This document shows positions 26,804 to 35,844 of a DNA stretch of 64,000 nucleotides, piece by piece. Below the pieces are notes generated by a model. That model saw only the letters and a list, made by a program, of their open reading frames with translations. It was not told the origin of the DNA and searched no databases. Within the stretch, counting starts at the first letter, position 1, and each line of letters starts with the position of its first letter. Made by a program: the position numbers and the translations under genes. This stretch comes from Shewanella basaltis (lineage in GTDB: Bacteria > Pseudomonadota > Gammaproteobacteria > Enterobacterales > Shewanellaceae). The stretch lies in NCBI RefSeq assembly GCF_023283885.1, contig NZ_JAKILA010000002.1:124001-188000 (forward strand), in the 5' to 3' direction.

Positions 26804-29800
26804 ATGATGACCAAATCAACAATGTCTTTGCTGAGTGTATTGGCACTGAGCATGACCGTACTAGTGGGCTGCGGTGGCGACTCGTCTGCCCCAGGCGAAG
26901 TGTTACTAACCTGTAATGTGCCAAATGTGCCTAATGCTGCAGGTACAGAATGTGTCGCGCCGCCGCCATTGAGTTGCCCAGCGCCAAAGTTCCCTGACGC
27001 TAAAAACGAAAGCTGTATTGTTGGATATAACCCAGACTTACCGGTACCAGTGGTATTGGCGGGACCAAATCAAGCCGTGTTGTATTACAACCGTATAAAA
27101 GATAAAGACAACAGTAGCAGTAATCCTAATTACCCAGGCTATAAACTTCATACTTGGAACAACGACACTTGTGATGCCTATGCACCGCCATTTGACTCAA
27201 GCGATTGGGCAAATGGTCATCCGTTTGATGGCATCGACCCCAATTATGGCGCATATTGGGTGATTAATTTAAAAGACGGTTACAGCGACTGCGGTAACTT
27301 TATTATTCATGTTGGCACTGAAGGTTCAGGTAAAGCATTGGGCGACGCCGACTTAATCATGAATCTTAAAGCTTACGAAGATGACACCGCGCCAGAAGCA
27401 CAATTTAATCGGGTTAACTTTACCATTCATGGTGAAGCTGACGTATACGATTACCCTATTTTAGACGTTGGATTTGCTATCGACGGTGCAAGTGCGCATT
27501 GGTTAGATAAACAAACCTTAGTGTGGAATGAACCTACCGACGGCATTGCCAAGTTTGTGTTGCACCATTCAGCTACGGCAGGCATCGAGGCCGACAACGA
27601 TGGCAACATCAATGGCGCACAAATGGAGTTAACTGAAACCGAGTTAAATGACAACCTAAAAGCCCGAGTGCCTCATCTTGCAAGCTGGCCAGCTTACCAG
27701 ATTGATTTAACTGCCGAACAAGCTAAAAAAATGGCTAAAGAGCAGTTAGTGCTGGTGGCATACGACAGCGACAATAAACCAGTGGCTGCAACCTATGTGC
27801 AAGCAGCAAAAGTATTAGACGATTTATACACAACAGACGACAACGACGCCGATGAAGCCGATTTAGGGCTGATATACGATGGCAGTAACATCAATGTCAA
27901 TGTGTGGGCGCCAACGGCTTTGTCGGTTAATCTAAAAGTATTTGATGCCGCTAAAAAGCTGATTAATACCCATGCGATGACCGAAAATACCACCACAGGG
28001 ATTTGGTCTTACCAAGGTGAGATGAGCTTAGATCGTCAATATTATCGTTATGAGGTGAAGGTTTATCATCCATTAACGAAAAAAATTGAAACCCTAGAAA
28101 CCACAGATCCATATTCGCTTAACGTATCGACTAATGGCCGTTACAGCCAGTTTATTAACCTCAGTGATGACGATCTAAAACCTAGTGGGTGGGACGGTCA
28201 TGATATTCCGACCGTTGAACACCCTGAAGATATCGTGATTTACGAAGGCCATATACGTGACTTTAGTGCCCGAGATGAAAGCACTTCGGTGGCTAATCGT
28301 GGTAAGTATCTCGCCTTTACTGAATCGGGCAGCGCCCCGGTTGAGCATTTACGAAAACTGGCAGAAACCGGTGTCACGCATTTTCATGTGTTACCCACAA
28401 CAGATATCGCCACCATCAATGAAGATATAACAAAGCGTATTGAAATCACTGATACCTTAGGCAAGTTATGCACTCAAATTGCTGATGCGGCAAATGCCTG
28501 TAAAACCCAGGACAAAACCGCCACCATAGCCTCAATTTTAGCTGACTTTTTACCCGGCTCAGCAGATGCGCAAGCACTTGTTGGCGCGCTTCGCAGCTAT
28601 GATGGTTTTAATTGGGGGTACGATCCACACTACTTTATTGCACCTGAGGGCAGTTATGCATCAAGCTCAGAAGGCACAGCGCGTGTAAAAGAGCTGCGCG
28701 CAATGAACCAAGCATTACACGAGCTTGGCTTACGGGTTGTACTTGATGTGGTATATAACCATACGAGTGCTTCAGGTCTTTGGGATAACTCAGTCTTCGA
28801 TAAAGTCGTTCCTGGTTATTACCACAGATACAACGAAATCAGCGGTAAAATTGAAACCTCAACCTGTTGTGATAATACCGCAACAGAACACCGTATGATG
28901 GATAAGTTTGTGACCGACTCAATGGTTATTTTGGCCAAAGAATATGGCTATGATGGTTTCCGTTTTGATGTGATGGGTCACATGCCTAAAAGCAGCATTC
29001 TTGCGGCGCGTGATGCAGTGCAAGCGGTCGATCCTGATAACTACTTTTATGGCGAAGGTTGGAATTTTGGTGAAGTTGCCGACAATCGTTTATTTGAGCA
29101 AGCCGTTCAAGCGAATATGGCAGGCTCTGAAGTTGGGACATTTAATGACCGAATTAGAGAAGCCGTTCGTGGAGGAGCACTGTTTGCCACAGAGCAAAAA
29201 GATGACTACTTACGCGATCAAGATACCTTACGCCTATCCATGGCAGGTAACTTACAACACTATGTATTAAAAGACTTTAATGGTAATTCAGCCAAAGGCA
29301 GTAGCTTTAGCTGGAACAGCCAACCAACCGCTTATGCACTTGATCCTGCCGACAGCATAAACTACGTATCTAAGCACGATAACGAAACCTTATGGGATAT
29401 TTTACAATATAAACATGATGTTGGTTTGTCGCTTGAACAGCGTGTGCGGGTGCAAAATATTGCTGCCACTATTCCGCTAATGAGCCAGGGCATTGTGTTT
29501 TTACAAATGGGTGGCGATATGCTGCGCTCCAAATCAATGGATCGTAACACCTATGATGCCGGAGATTGGTTTAACTGGGTCGACTTTACCAAAAACAGTA
29601 ATAACTGGAACGTAGGCTTACCATTAGCACAAGATAACCAAAGCAAATGGAGCCTCATTAGTGGTATTTCAGCAAACCCAAATGCATCTGCATCAGCCTC
29701 TGAAATTGAATTTGCATCAGCGGTATTTAACGAGTTTTTAGCCATTAGACATGCCAGCAAGCTGTTTAGATTAACGACGGCGCAAGACATTATCGATCGG

Positions 29801-31141
29801 GTTGGTTTTCACAATATTGGAAAAAACCAACAGCAAGGTGTGATAGTCATGAGTATCGACGATGGCCTAGGCCTAACGGATGTCGATCCAAGCGTTGATG
29901 CTGTGGTAGTGATGATTAATGGCAGTGATGAAGCCAAATCACACACAATTACCACAGCCAGCGGTTTTAGTTTGCATGCAATTCAACAGATGTCTATTGA
30001 TAGCAGAGTACAACAAGCCAGTTTTACCCAAGGAGATGGCGAAGGAGAATTTACGGTACCGCCTTACACAACGGCTGTATTTGTTAAATTACAAGGCGAT
30101 ACACAAGGTGAGGGATTAAAAGCCAACGCAACAGCGGGTGCTCCTGATGTTGTGCCATTTGGCAGTACAGATATCTTTGTGCGCGGCGACATGAACGGCT
30201 GGGGTGAAGTCGATAAGTTGACCTATGTTGGAAATGGTGAATACCGCCTTGCTATCTCGCTTACCGCCAATAGTTATCAATTTAAAATTGCCTCAGCCGA
30301 CTGGAGCACAGTTGATTTTGGCGCGGTATCGAGTGATGTCGCCGTTGTTGAAGAAAATATTGCTCATTTGCTGCTAGCAAAAGGGGCTAATATGACCTTT
30401 ACCGCAAGCCGTGATGCAACCTATGTGTTCTCGCTCAATGTTGCCGATAAAGCAAACCCTGTATTGTCTGTGTATAACGAAGAGCCATTTGTCGATACCC
30501 CGGTGTTTTTACGCGGTGATATGAATGGCTGGTCTACCGACAATGAAATGGTTTACCTTGGTAGCGGTATATACCGAGCTGAAATCATGCTTAGCGCAGG
30601 CACTAAAGGCTTTAAAGTGGCCTCAAGTGACTGGGACACAGTCGATTACGGTAGTGCCGATGCTAATGGGGCTGTTGAGCTTGGCATTGACAAAGTGCTT
30701 GCCGTCAAAGGTGGCAACTTGAGTGTCACAATCGATACCGATGCAATATACAGTTTTACCTTTGACATGAGTAATCGCAGCGAGCCGGTATTAACCATCA
30801 ATAAAACCGAGATGTTTGCAGGCAATACTGTGTTTATCCGTGGTGGCATGAATGGCTGGGGCGAAGTTGATGCTTTAGTGTATCAAGGATCATCAGTGTA
30901 TCACGTCGATATTGCCCTTGCTGCGGGAAATAATGAGTTTAAAATTGCAACCGCAGACTGGTCTACCGTCGATTTTGGTGCCATTGCGGGTGATACAGTG
31001 GTAACACAGGGCATGCTAAAAACCTTAGCTAAAAAAGGCGCTAACATGCTTTTTGATGCCCCAAGTGCTGGCACGTATCGCTTTACGGTAATAGGCCCTA
31101 GTGCCGAGTCACCCACATTAATGGTGACTAAGCTAAACTAG
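26804..31141 (+). CDS. Pullulanase-type alpha-1,6-glucosidase lipoprotein with three C-terminal repeat modules
   Basis: 1445 residues. The lipobox LVGCGG is followed by a Cys-rich linker. Then come a CBM41/PUD-like starch-binding domain (~80-170), a pullulanase N2 region, a CBM48 domain (~365-450) and a GH13 barrel. The barrel motifs are present: VVLDVVYNH (~645), GFRFDVMGH with the nucleophile Asp (~718), FYGEGWNFGE with the acid/base Glu (~750) and YVSKHDNETLWD (~854). After a C-terminal beta domain, three ~109-residue modules begin at about 1125, 1234 and 1343, each with [V/L]RG[D/G]MNGW. It debranches alpha-glucans at the cell surface or periplasm and feeds the adjacent receptor. The stop TAG abuts a family C repeat. 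Confidence 0.93.
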   Translation: MMTKSTMSLLSVLALSMTVLVGCGGDSSAPGEVLLTCNVPNVPNAAGTECVAPPPLSCPAPKFPDAKNESCIVGYNPDLPVPVVLAGPNQAVLYYNRIKDKDNSSSNPNYPGYKLHTWNNDTCDAYAPPFDSSDWANGHPFDGIDPNYGAYWVINLKDGYSDCGNFIIHVGTEGSGKALGDADLIMNLKAYEDDTAPEAQFNRVNFTIHGEADVYDYPILDVGFAIDGASAHWLDKQTLVWNEPTDGIAKFVLHHSATAGIEADNDGNINGAQMELTETELNDNLKARVPHLASWPAYQIDLTAEQAKKMAKEQLVLVAYDSDNKPVAATYVQAAKVLDDLYTTDDNDADEADLGLIYDGSNINVNVWAPTALSVNLKVFDAAKKLINTHAMTENTTTGIWSYQGEMSLDRQYYRYEVKVYHPLTKKIETLETTDPYSLNVSTNGRYSQFINLSDDDLKPSGWDGHDIPTVEHPEDIVIYEGHIRDFSARDESTSVANRGKYLAFTESGSAPVEHLRKLAETGVTHFHVLPTTDIATINEDITKRIEITDTLGKLCTQIADAANACKTQDKTATIASILADFLPGSADAQALVGALRSYDGFNWGYDPHYFIAPEGSYASSSEGTARVKELRAMNQALHELGLRVVLDVVYNHTSASGLWDNSVFDKVVPGYYHRYNEISGKIETSTCCDNTATEHRMMDKFVTDSMVILAKEYGYDGFRFDVMGHMPKSSILAARDAVQAVDPDNYFYGEGWNFGEVADNRLFEQAVQANMAGSEVGTFNDRIREAVRGGALFATEQKDDYLRDQDTLRLSMAGNLQHYVLKDFNGNSAKGSSFSWNSQPTAYALDPADSINYVSKHDNETLWDILQYKHDVGLSLEQRVRVQNIAATIPLMSQGIVFLQMGGDMLRSKSMDRNTYDAGDWFNWVDFTKNSNNWNVGLPLAQDNQSKWSLISGISANPNASASASEIEFASAVFNEFLAIRHASKLFRLTTAQDIIDRVGFHNIGKNQQQGVIVMSIDDGLGLTDVDPSVDAVVVMINGSDEAKSHTITTASGFSLHAIQQMSIDSRVQQASFTQGDGEGEFTVPPYTTAVFVKLQGDTQGEGLKANATAGAPDVVPFGSTDIFVRGDMNGWGEVDKLTYVGNGEYRLAISLTANSYQFKIASADWSTVDFGAVSSDVAVVEENIAHLLLAKGANMTFTASRDATYVFSLNVADKANPVLSVYNEEPFVDTPVFLRGDMNGWSTDNEMVYLGSGIYRAEIMLSAGTKGFKVASSDWDTVDYGSADANGAVELGIDKVLAVKGGNLSVTIDTDAIYSFTFDMSNRSEPVLTINKTEMFAGNTVFIRGGMNGWGEVDALVYQGSSVYHVDIALAAGNNEFKIATADWSTVDFGAIAGDTVVTQGMLKTLAKKGANMLFDAPSAGTYRFTVIGPSAESPTLMVTKLN

Positions 31142-31430
31142 GGCTTGTTGATCTTTGCTGGTTGAATTGTGTTCGAGTTAAAAACGTGTTAATCGAGGCG
31201 AATGGATTGTAGCCTAGTCACCTAAGCAACTTTTTATTTTTAAAGCATTGTTCAACAAAGAGTAAAACGTTTTTAGCCGAACCCTGTTGGCAGCGTTTGT
31301 TGGTCATTTTTACTGCGTTATCGACTTTTTATGTAGAATAACTACACCTCAAAGTCTCTGCCGCGCACTTGTATATGAGTAATGGCCAACAATTCGCTGC
31401 AAAAACAACCTTGAAAGATCAACAGGCCCT
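31141..31430 (+). repeat. Family C MITE-like element, copy C1
   Basis: About 290 bp, with inverted ends GGGCTTGTTGATCTTT and AAAGATCAACAGGCCC. It starts on the last base of the pullulanase stop codon. Its left half matches, inverted, the fragment at 59009-59101. It is non-coding, and no clean target duplication can be assigned because the flanks are CTA and TAG. Confidence 0.75.
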
Positions 31431-31434
31431 AGGT

Positions 31435-31491
31435 ACAGCGCAGCAATTGTTGCGCTGTTAAAAATACGAAACCCAGCAAATGCTGGGTTTC
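31435..31491 (+). terminator. Two hairpins, probable displaced pullulanase terminator
   Basis: Stem ACAGCGCA / TGCGCTGT at 31435-31458, followed by TTAAAAA. Then a 10-bp stem GAAACCCAGC / GCTGGGTTTC at 31468-31491 without a strong T tract. They lie just beyond the family C insertion, so they probably ended the pullulanase message before the element arrived. Confidence 0.55.
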
Positions 31492-31518
31492 ATGTTAATG
31501 GCGACAAGGCATGTATTA

Positions 31519-31781
31519 TACCATTCCGCATTAATAAGTGACCACTCAGAATGCGTCCAGCGGTTTTTGATTAAGGCGTCGCTATGTAGTAATGGTTGTT
31601 CCCTTTCAAATAGCGAGAACGCAGAGCAAAAGCCGCTGGGGCATTCCTTTCAGGCGAGTTTTAAAAGGGCTTATACTGCGTTGCATGACTTCGAAAGAGA
31701 ATAACTATTCATTCAGTCATTCGCCTTGTTTAAGCCCTTTTAAATTCTCGCTGAGAGATCACTTGCTAACGCGGAATGGTA
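31519..31781 (-). repeat. Family B MITE-like element, copy B2
   Basis: 263 bp, nearly identical to copy B1 in the opposite orientation and flanked by TTA on both sides (31516-31518, 31782-31784). The right-hand TTA is also the complement of the TAA stop codon of the frnE-like gene, so the element inserted exactly at that stop. Confidence 0.92.
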
Positions 31782-32432
31782 TTAGGCCGCGTCAGTGGTG
31801 AGCTGAGTGATTAACTCTGCGATGGTTGCTGGGTCTTGCGCGCCAGACACTAAATACTGTTGATTAAAGACTATGGCGGGTACGGCTTGAATCCCACGGC
31901 TTATCCACAATTGCTCTTCTTGTTGAACCGTTTTTTCAAATCGCTTGTCGGTCAGTACCATACGGGCTTCTATTGCATCTAAGCCTACACGGGTGGCCGC
32001 TTCAACTAACACTTCAATATCATCTGGGTTTTTCTGCTCGGTAAAGTAGCTTGTAAATAATGCCAGTTTGAGTTCAGTTTGCTTGCCGGAGTCGGCTGCC
32101 CAATACAATAACTGGTGCGCAAGTAGGGTGTTGTAAATGCGTGATGAGTCAGAAAAGTTAAACGTAAAACCTAAATCGGCTCCCATTTGCGTGAGTCGTT
32201 GACGATTTTGTGCGCTTTGTTCTGGGGTTGAACCGTATTTTTCGGCAATGTGTTCGCCTAAATGTTGTCCATCTGGCCCCATTGCAGGATTCAGTTCAAA
32301 TGGGTGCCATTGCAGTGTGACATCTAAGTCGTCAAATTGACTTAATGCTTGCTCAAGACGGCGATAACCCACGATACACCAAGGGCACATGACGTCTGAA
32401 ACGATGTCGATTTGCAGTGATTTTGTTGCCAT
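31782..32432 (-). CDS. DsbA-family oxidoreductase, FrnE-like
   Basis: 216 residues, no signal peptide, so cytoplasmic. The CPWC redox motif is at residues 16-19 (DVMCPWCIVGYRRLE), and the helical insert and C-terminal thioredoxin half (SRGIQAVPAIVFNQQYLVSGAQ) contain the cis-proline segment. FrnE proteins are thiol-disulfide isomerases named after polyketide clusters and also tied to oxidative stress. The stop codon coincides with the target duplication of a family B element, so the native 3' flank has been replaced. Confidence 0.92.
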   Translation of the reverse strand: MATKSLQIDIVSDVMCPWCIVGYRRLEQALSQFDDLDVTLQWHPFELNPAMGPDGQHLGEHIAEKYGSTPEQSAQNRQRLTQMGADLGFTFNFSDSSRIYNTLLAHQLLYWAADSGKQTELKLALFTSYFTEQKNPDDIEVLVEAATRVGLDAIEARMVLTDKRFEKTVQQEEQLWISRGIQAVPAIVFNQQYLVSGAQDPATIAELITQLTTDAA

Positions 32433-32849
32433 GCTGGCTCCTATAAATGATTAATTCGACTTAATTTAGCTAAACCTAAAAAAATTAAATTGCTATATTT
32501 GCTTATAAATTAACTGCTTTTAGCGGTTAATTGATGGGTTTATCACCATTTGTGTAAACAACACAAAAGTTGCAACCAATGGGGCTAAAAATGTGTCTAT
32601 ACTTAAACAGTAATCTGATGTTTAATCAATGTAAGGGTTAGGTCGATTTGATATAGCCCATGCAAGATGGTTTTAACACTATTGGTCTTGACGCACACAT
32701 CACATGATCAATTTAACCACTTGTGATATTACCCACATGCCCCATGTCTAATAATGTAAGCATGCATTTGTACAACGATGTTATTTATGTCAGCATGCAA
32801 TAGAACCACGCGATATATTTGGCAAGTAAAATTCTGTTAAGGACAATCT
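32433..32849. other. Divergent intergenic region, frnE-like / hpf
   Basis: 417 AT-rich bases that must hold promoters for both flanking genes. No operator, RNA or repeat was recognised. Confidence 0.35.
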
Positions 32850-33206
32850 ATGAAAATAAATCTTTCTGGTCACCATGTTGATGTTACTGATACTGTCAAA
32901 CAACACGTAGAAGAAAAATTCGCTAAAATAGCTAGCCATTTTCCCACGCTTATTTCGCTAGACATCATTATCGCTAAAGAGCATGGTGAATTTGATGTTG
33001 AAATTCGAACCAACTATGAAGGAACTCGAATTGCTGCAAAAGGTAATAATGCAGTTATGTATCCGGCTATTGCAAGCGCCGCTAAAAAGTTAGATGCCTC
33101 ACTTAAACACCGTAAAGGCCAATTAAAAGCAGATTTACACGACAAGCCTGATGTTACGGCGCCTGAAATCGCCTATGAAAAAGTCCAAGAGATGGACCTT
33201 CGTTAA
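32850..33206 (+). CDS. hpf: Ribosome hibernation-promoting factor (HPF/RaiA family)
   Basis: 118 residues matching the single-domain HPF/YfiA fold: an opening strand MKINLSGHHVDVTDTVKQHVEEK, a central basic helix (AIASAAKKLDASLKHRKGQLK) and an acidic/polar tail. These proteins bind the decoding centre of the 30S subunit in stationary phase or cold and block or dimerise ribosomes. It stands alone between two terminators/promoters and not beside rpoN, so it is more likely the RaiA-like stand-alone copy. Confidence 0.93.
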   Translation: MKINLSGHHVDVTDTVKQHVEEKFAKIASHFPTLISLDIIIAKEHGEFDVEIRTNYEGTRIAAKGNNAVMYPAIASAAKKLDASLKHRKGQLKADLHDKPDVTAPEIAYEKVQEMDLR

Positions 33207-33233
33207 ACCGTGATTTTACCCGGTCTCTCCCAT

Positions 33234-33263
33234 AAAAAACGCAGCTCAATTGCTGCGTTTTTG
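33234..33263. terminator. Bidirectional terminator between hpf and the YebC/YeeN gene
   Basis: Stem ACGCAGC / GCTGCGT with a 6-base loop, an A tract on the left and a T tract on the right; it serves convergent genes. Confidence 0.9.
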
Positions 33264-33306
33264 TTGTGTCATTACTGATTCATTGGTAATGGTATTAAAC
33301 CGTCGA

Positions 33307-34032
33307 TTACTCTTCGTCAATCTCAGCGTTGTGGTAGATGTTTTGCACATCATCACAGTCTTCTAGCGCGGCGATAAACTTATCGAACGTCTCAATGTCT
33401 TCACCTGAAATGCTTGTCATGGTTTGAGGCACAAAAGATAAGTTTTCTACTTCAAATTCTATTTCTGGGAACGCTTCTGTGAGTGCGGTTCTAATGTTGT
33501 TAAACTCAGTAATAGGAGCAAAAACACTGATCATGCCATCTTCTAATTCAACATCAGTAACGTCGATTTCAGCCATCATCAGTAACTCTAAAATGGCTTC
33601 GTCATCTTCACCTTTAAACACAAACACGGCTTGGTGTTCAAACATATGGCCAACAGTACCTGGGCTACCTAATTTGGCGTCATTTTTTACAAAAGCCTGG
33701 CGCACCTGAGTAAATGTGCGGTTACCATTGTCGGTTAAGCAGTCAACAATCACCATGCAACCACCTGGGCCGAACCCTTCGTAACGTGCAGTATCATAGT
33801 CTTCACCGCCACCGCCGCGTGCTTTTTCAATTGCACGTTCAATCACATGTGCTGGCACTTGGTCTTTCTTAGCGCGCGAAATTAAGCTGCGTAATGCTAA
33901 GTTGCCATCAGGGTCAACGCCGCTTTGCTTGGCGCAAATGTAAATTTCTTTACCGTAGCGCGAATAAAGTCGAGTTTTTTGGCCTGCGGTTTTAGCCATT
34001 GATTCTTTACGGTTTTGGTATGCTCTGCCCAT
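33307..34032 (-). CDS. YebC/PmpR-family protein (YeeN-like)
   Basis: 241 residues. Family blocks are [40 protein letters not shown] and [24 protein letters not shown], with the C-terminal [13 protein letters not shown]. The family (TACO1/YebC) was described as DNA-binding regulators and more recently as factors that relieve ribosome stalling at proline-rich stretches. The N-terminus [15 protein letters not shown] is closer to E. coli YeeN than to YebC. The length is normal and the gene is single. Confidence 0.92.
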   Translation of the reverse strand: MGRAYQNRKESMAKTAGQKTRLYSRYGKEIYICAKQSGVDPDGNLALRSLISRAKKDQVPAHVIERAIEKARGGGGEDYDTARYEGFGPGGCMVIVDCLTDNGNRTFTQVRQAFVKNDAKLGSPGTVGHMFEHQAVFVFKGEDDEAILELLMMAEIDVTDVELEDGMISVFAPITEFNNIRTALTEAFPEIEFEVENLSFVPQTMTSISGEDIETFDKFIAALEDCDDVQNIYHNAEIDEE

Positions 34033-34445
34033 CTTGATCTCGTTATATTTCGGAAATGGAGGTCGTAAAAGTGTTGCCGATTCTAGCAGGAATAAGCCGA
34101 TGTGTTTAGGTGCAGATCATAAATATTGTTGAAATACTACGGATACTGCGTCAATCGTCTTTGCTTTTTACACTGTATTGCTTTGTGAGTTTGCTCTAAA
34201 TAGTCATATTTACACATCAGATGTGTTATGTTTATGTATCAAGTTTGCTCAATCGATAATACAATTTAACTATAAAGTATCGATAAACGTAAACATATAA
34301 CAATAAAAAGAGAAAGGACTTCTCTGTGACAAAATCATGGATTTAGTCGGATGCTATGTCCATTTATTCTGAGTTGATATTGATATGTACACCAATCAAT
34401 ATCATTTCTACACTTATATAGTTTGTTAGAAATGAGAGTCCTAAT
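34033..34445. other. Divergent intergenic region before the TIGR02922 gene
   Basis: 413 AT-rich bases. The only clear structure is the 10-bp inverted repeat at 34375-34404, listed separately. Promoters for both flanking genes are expected here. Confidence 0.4.
34375..34404 (+). promoter_or_regulatory. Perfect inverted repeat upstream of the TIGR02922 gene
   Basis: TGATATTGAT and ATCAATATCA are separated by ten bases and end 42 bases before the start codon. It could be a dimeric operator or a 5' UTR hairpin. It lacks a T tract, so a terminator is unlikely. Confidence 0.5.
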
Positions 34446-34694
34446 ATGAATTCTGAATCTGCTGATGCAGGCCAAGTTAAAAGTGCAACGGTTACCGTGC
34501 TCTTTTATGAAGCTCCCGCAGGCCTTGAAATGCACAATGCCGTGCTGACAGATCTTGATGTGAGCAAAACGGGGCGTGTCATGATCCCTGAGTCATTTCG
34601 TCGTGGTAAGTCAATTATTGCGGTACTTGAAGGTGAATGCACCATACTCAATGCATTAGGTGAGCGTGTTTATTCGCAGCGCACTGTAGGCTAA
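34446..34694 (+). CDS. TIGR02922-family small protein
   Basis: 82 residues. The sequence (VTVLFYEAPAGLEMHNAVL ... GRVMIPESFRRGKSIIAVLEGECTILNALGERV) fits the TIGR02922/DUF2375 family of uncharacterised proteins found in Shewanella, Colwellia and relatives. It has no signal peptide and no cysteine redox motif beyond one Cys. Function is unknown. It is single, followed by a strong terminator. Confidence 0.8.
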   Translation: MNSESADAGQVKSATVTVLFYEAPAGLEMHNAVLTDLDVSKTGRVMIPESFRRGKSIIAVLEGECTILNALGERVYSQRTVG

Positions 34695-34717
34695 TGTAGC
34701 GCTGGCATTGTTAAAAT

Positions 34718-34743
34718 AAAAAAGACGCTACGGTGTCTTTTTT
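34718..34743 (+). terminator. Terminator after the TIGR02922 gene
   Basis: Stem AAAAAAGACGC / GTGTCTTTTTT (one G-U pair, loop about TACG) with A and T tracts, 24 bases after the stop. Confidence 0.9.
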
Positions 34744-34918
34744 ATTGCGCAAAATCATTTGCTCAAGCGCAGTACTGATGAATAACAGATGTATTGATAA
34801 TGCTAACAGTCAATGTGCTAACCCACACCACTTTCATGCTAATCACCCTAAAGCGAGCGACATGCGATTAGCCGCAATAGTATGAGATAAAGCACGGTTT
34901 GACGTGTGTTTGTTATTT

Positions 34919-35115
34919 AACCTCAACTCTGGATAACAAACGCCTTTCAAGCAGTCCTTTGCCTTCCTCACTGCGTTGAATTAACTTGCAATAGGCTAGC
35001 TATTGACGCGTTAATTCGCCTTGTTAGCAAAACAAATCACAAGCTTGACAGTGGATTTTAGTCAATCTATTGATTTATATCGTTATCAATACATCTCTTA
35101 TCCAGAGTTGAGGTT
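34919..35115 (-). repeat. Family A MITE-like element, copy A2
   Basis: 197 bp, perfect 18-bp inverted ends (AACCTCAACTCTGGATAA and complement), flanked by ATTT at 34915-34918 and 35116-35119. It is inverted relative to A1 and A3. The right-hand ATTT overlaps the stop codon of the TetR-family gene. Confidence 0.9.
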
Positions 35116-35117
35116 AT

Positions 35118-35699
35118 TTAGGTTATCAAGTCGTGTAACAGTTTGTCAGCTAATGGTTGTAGCACGTCAATATTGGCCTGCGTGCTGGCGACGGTGCGTA
35201 AACCATAAATCCCCATCACTAAATATTGTGCTAAAAAATGACTGTCGCTGTGTGGTGATATCAGTTGTTGTTTTTTTGCTGTATCAAATACCTGCGCTAA
35301 TTCTTGGTGCCATGATTGTAAAAAATGACATGCTAATTGTTTAATTTGCTCGTCTTGTTGGCCCATTTCACTTAAAGACTTAGTGAGTAAACACGATTGC
35401 GTGGCATCGCAGCTTAAGCCTTCTTGCACTATTAAGGCTAAATAGCGACCAAGGTTGTCAATGGCTGAGCGGTCATTGGCAAATAACTGCTTAAACTGCT
35501 GGCTGCGATCATGTTGATATTGCTCAATAGCCGCAATAAATAGCCCCTTTTTATTTTCGAACGCGCAATAAATCGACCCCGGATGTAATCCCGTGGCTTT
35601 AGTGAGATCCTGCATGCTGGTGTTAGCGTACCCATTTACCATAAAGGTACACATCGCAGCTCGCAGAACTTTTTCTTTATCAAATTCAGCGTGTCTCAT
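35118..35699 (-). CDS. TetR/AcrR-family transcriptional regulator (NemR-like context)
   Basis: 193 residues. The N-terminal helix-turn-helix is clear (VLRAAMCTFMVNGYANTSMQDLTKATGLHPGSIYCAFENKKGLFIAAI). The C-terminal ligand domain has several cysteines (SCDATQSCLLTKSL, QLACHF) that could sense electrophiles, as NemR does. It is divergent from an old-yellow-enzyme gene with three palindromes between them, so it probably represses that gene and itself. The stop codon coincides with the target duplication of repeat A2. Confidence 0.88.
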   Translation of the reverse strand: MRHAEFDKEKVLRAAMCTFMVNGYANTSMQDLTKATGLHPGSIYCAFENKKGLFIAAIEQYQHDRSQQFKQLFANDRSAIDNLGRYLALIVQEGLSCDATQSCLLTKSLSEMGQQDEQIKQLACHFLQSWHQELAQVFDTAKKQQLISPHSDSHFLAQYLVMGIYGLRTVASTQANIDVLQPLADKLLHDLIT

Positions 35700-35761
35700 A
35701 TTCGGTTACTTCAGATCAACAACAAAGCGTGATAACTCATATCGCTTGAGTCTAACTAAAA

Positions 35762-35829
35762 TTGAACTAGTATTCAAAATTTACTTGAATGTGCATTCAA
35801 TTAAGCTTAATCTTGAATGTATATTCAAG
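35762..35829. promoter_or_regulatory. Three palindromic operators between tetR-like and OYE genes
   Basis: Three inverted repeats of form TTGAA(T/C)N4ATTCAA lie at 35762-35777 (TTGAACTAGTATTCAA), 35785-35800 (TTGAATGTGCATTCAA) and 35812-35829 (CTTGAATGTATATTCAAG). Centres are 23 and 28 bases apart. The last one touches the AAGGAG ribosome site of the OYE gene. The natural binder is the adjacent TetR-family protein (inference). Confidence 0.8.
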
Positions 35830-35844
35830 AAAGGAGATCGTCAC

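Noticed and set aside
35021..35344. 107-codon plus-strand frame
   Set aside because: Starts inside repeat A2 and is antisense to the TetR gene.
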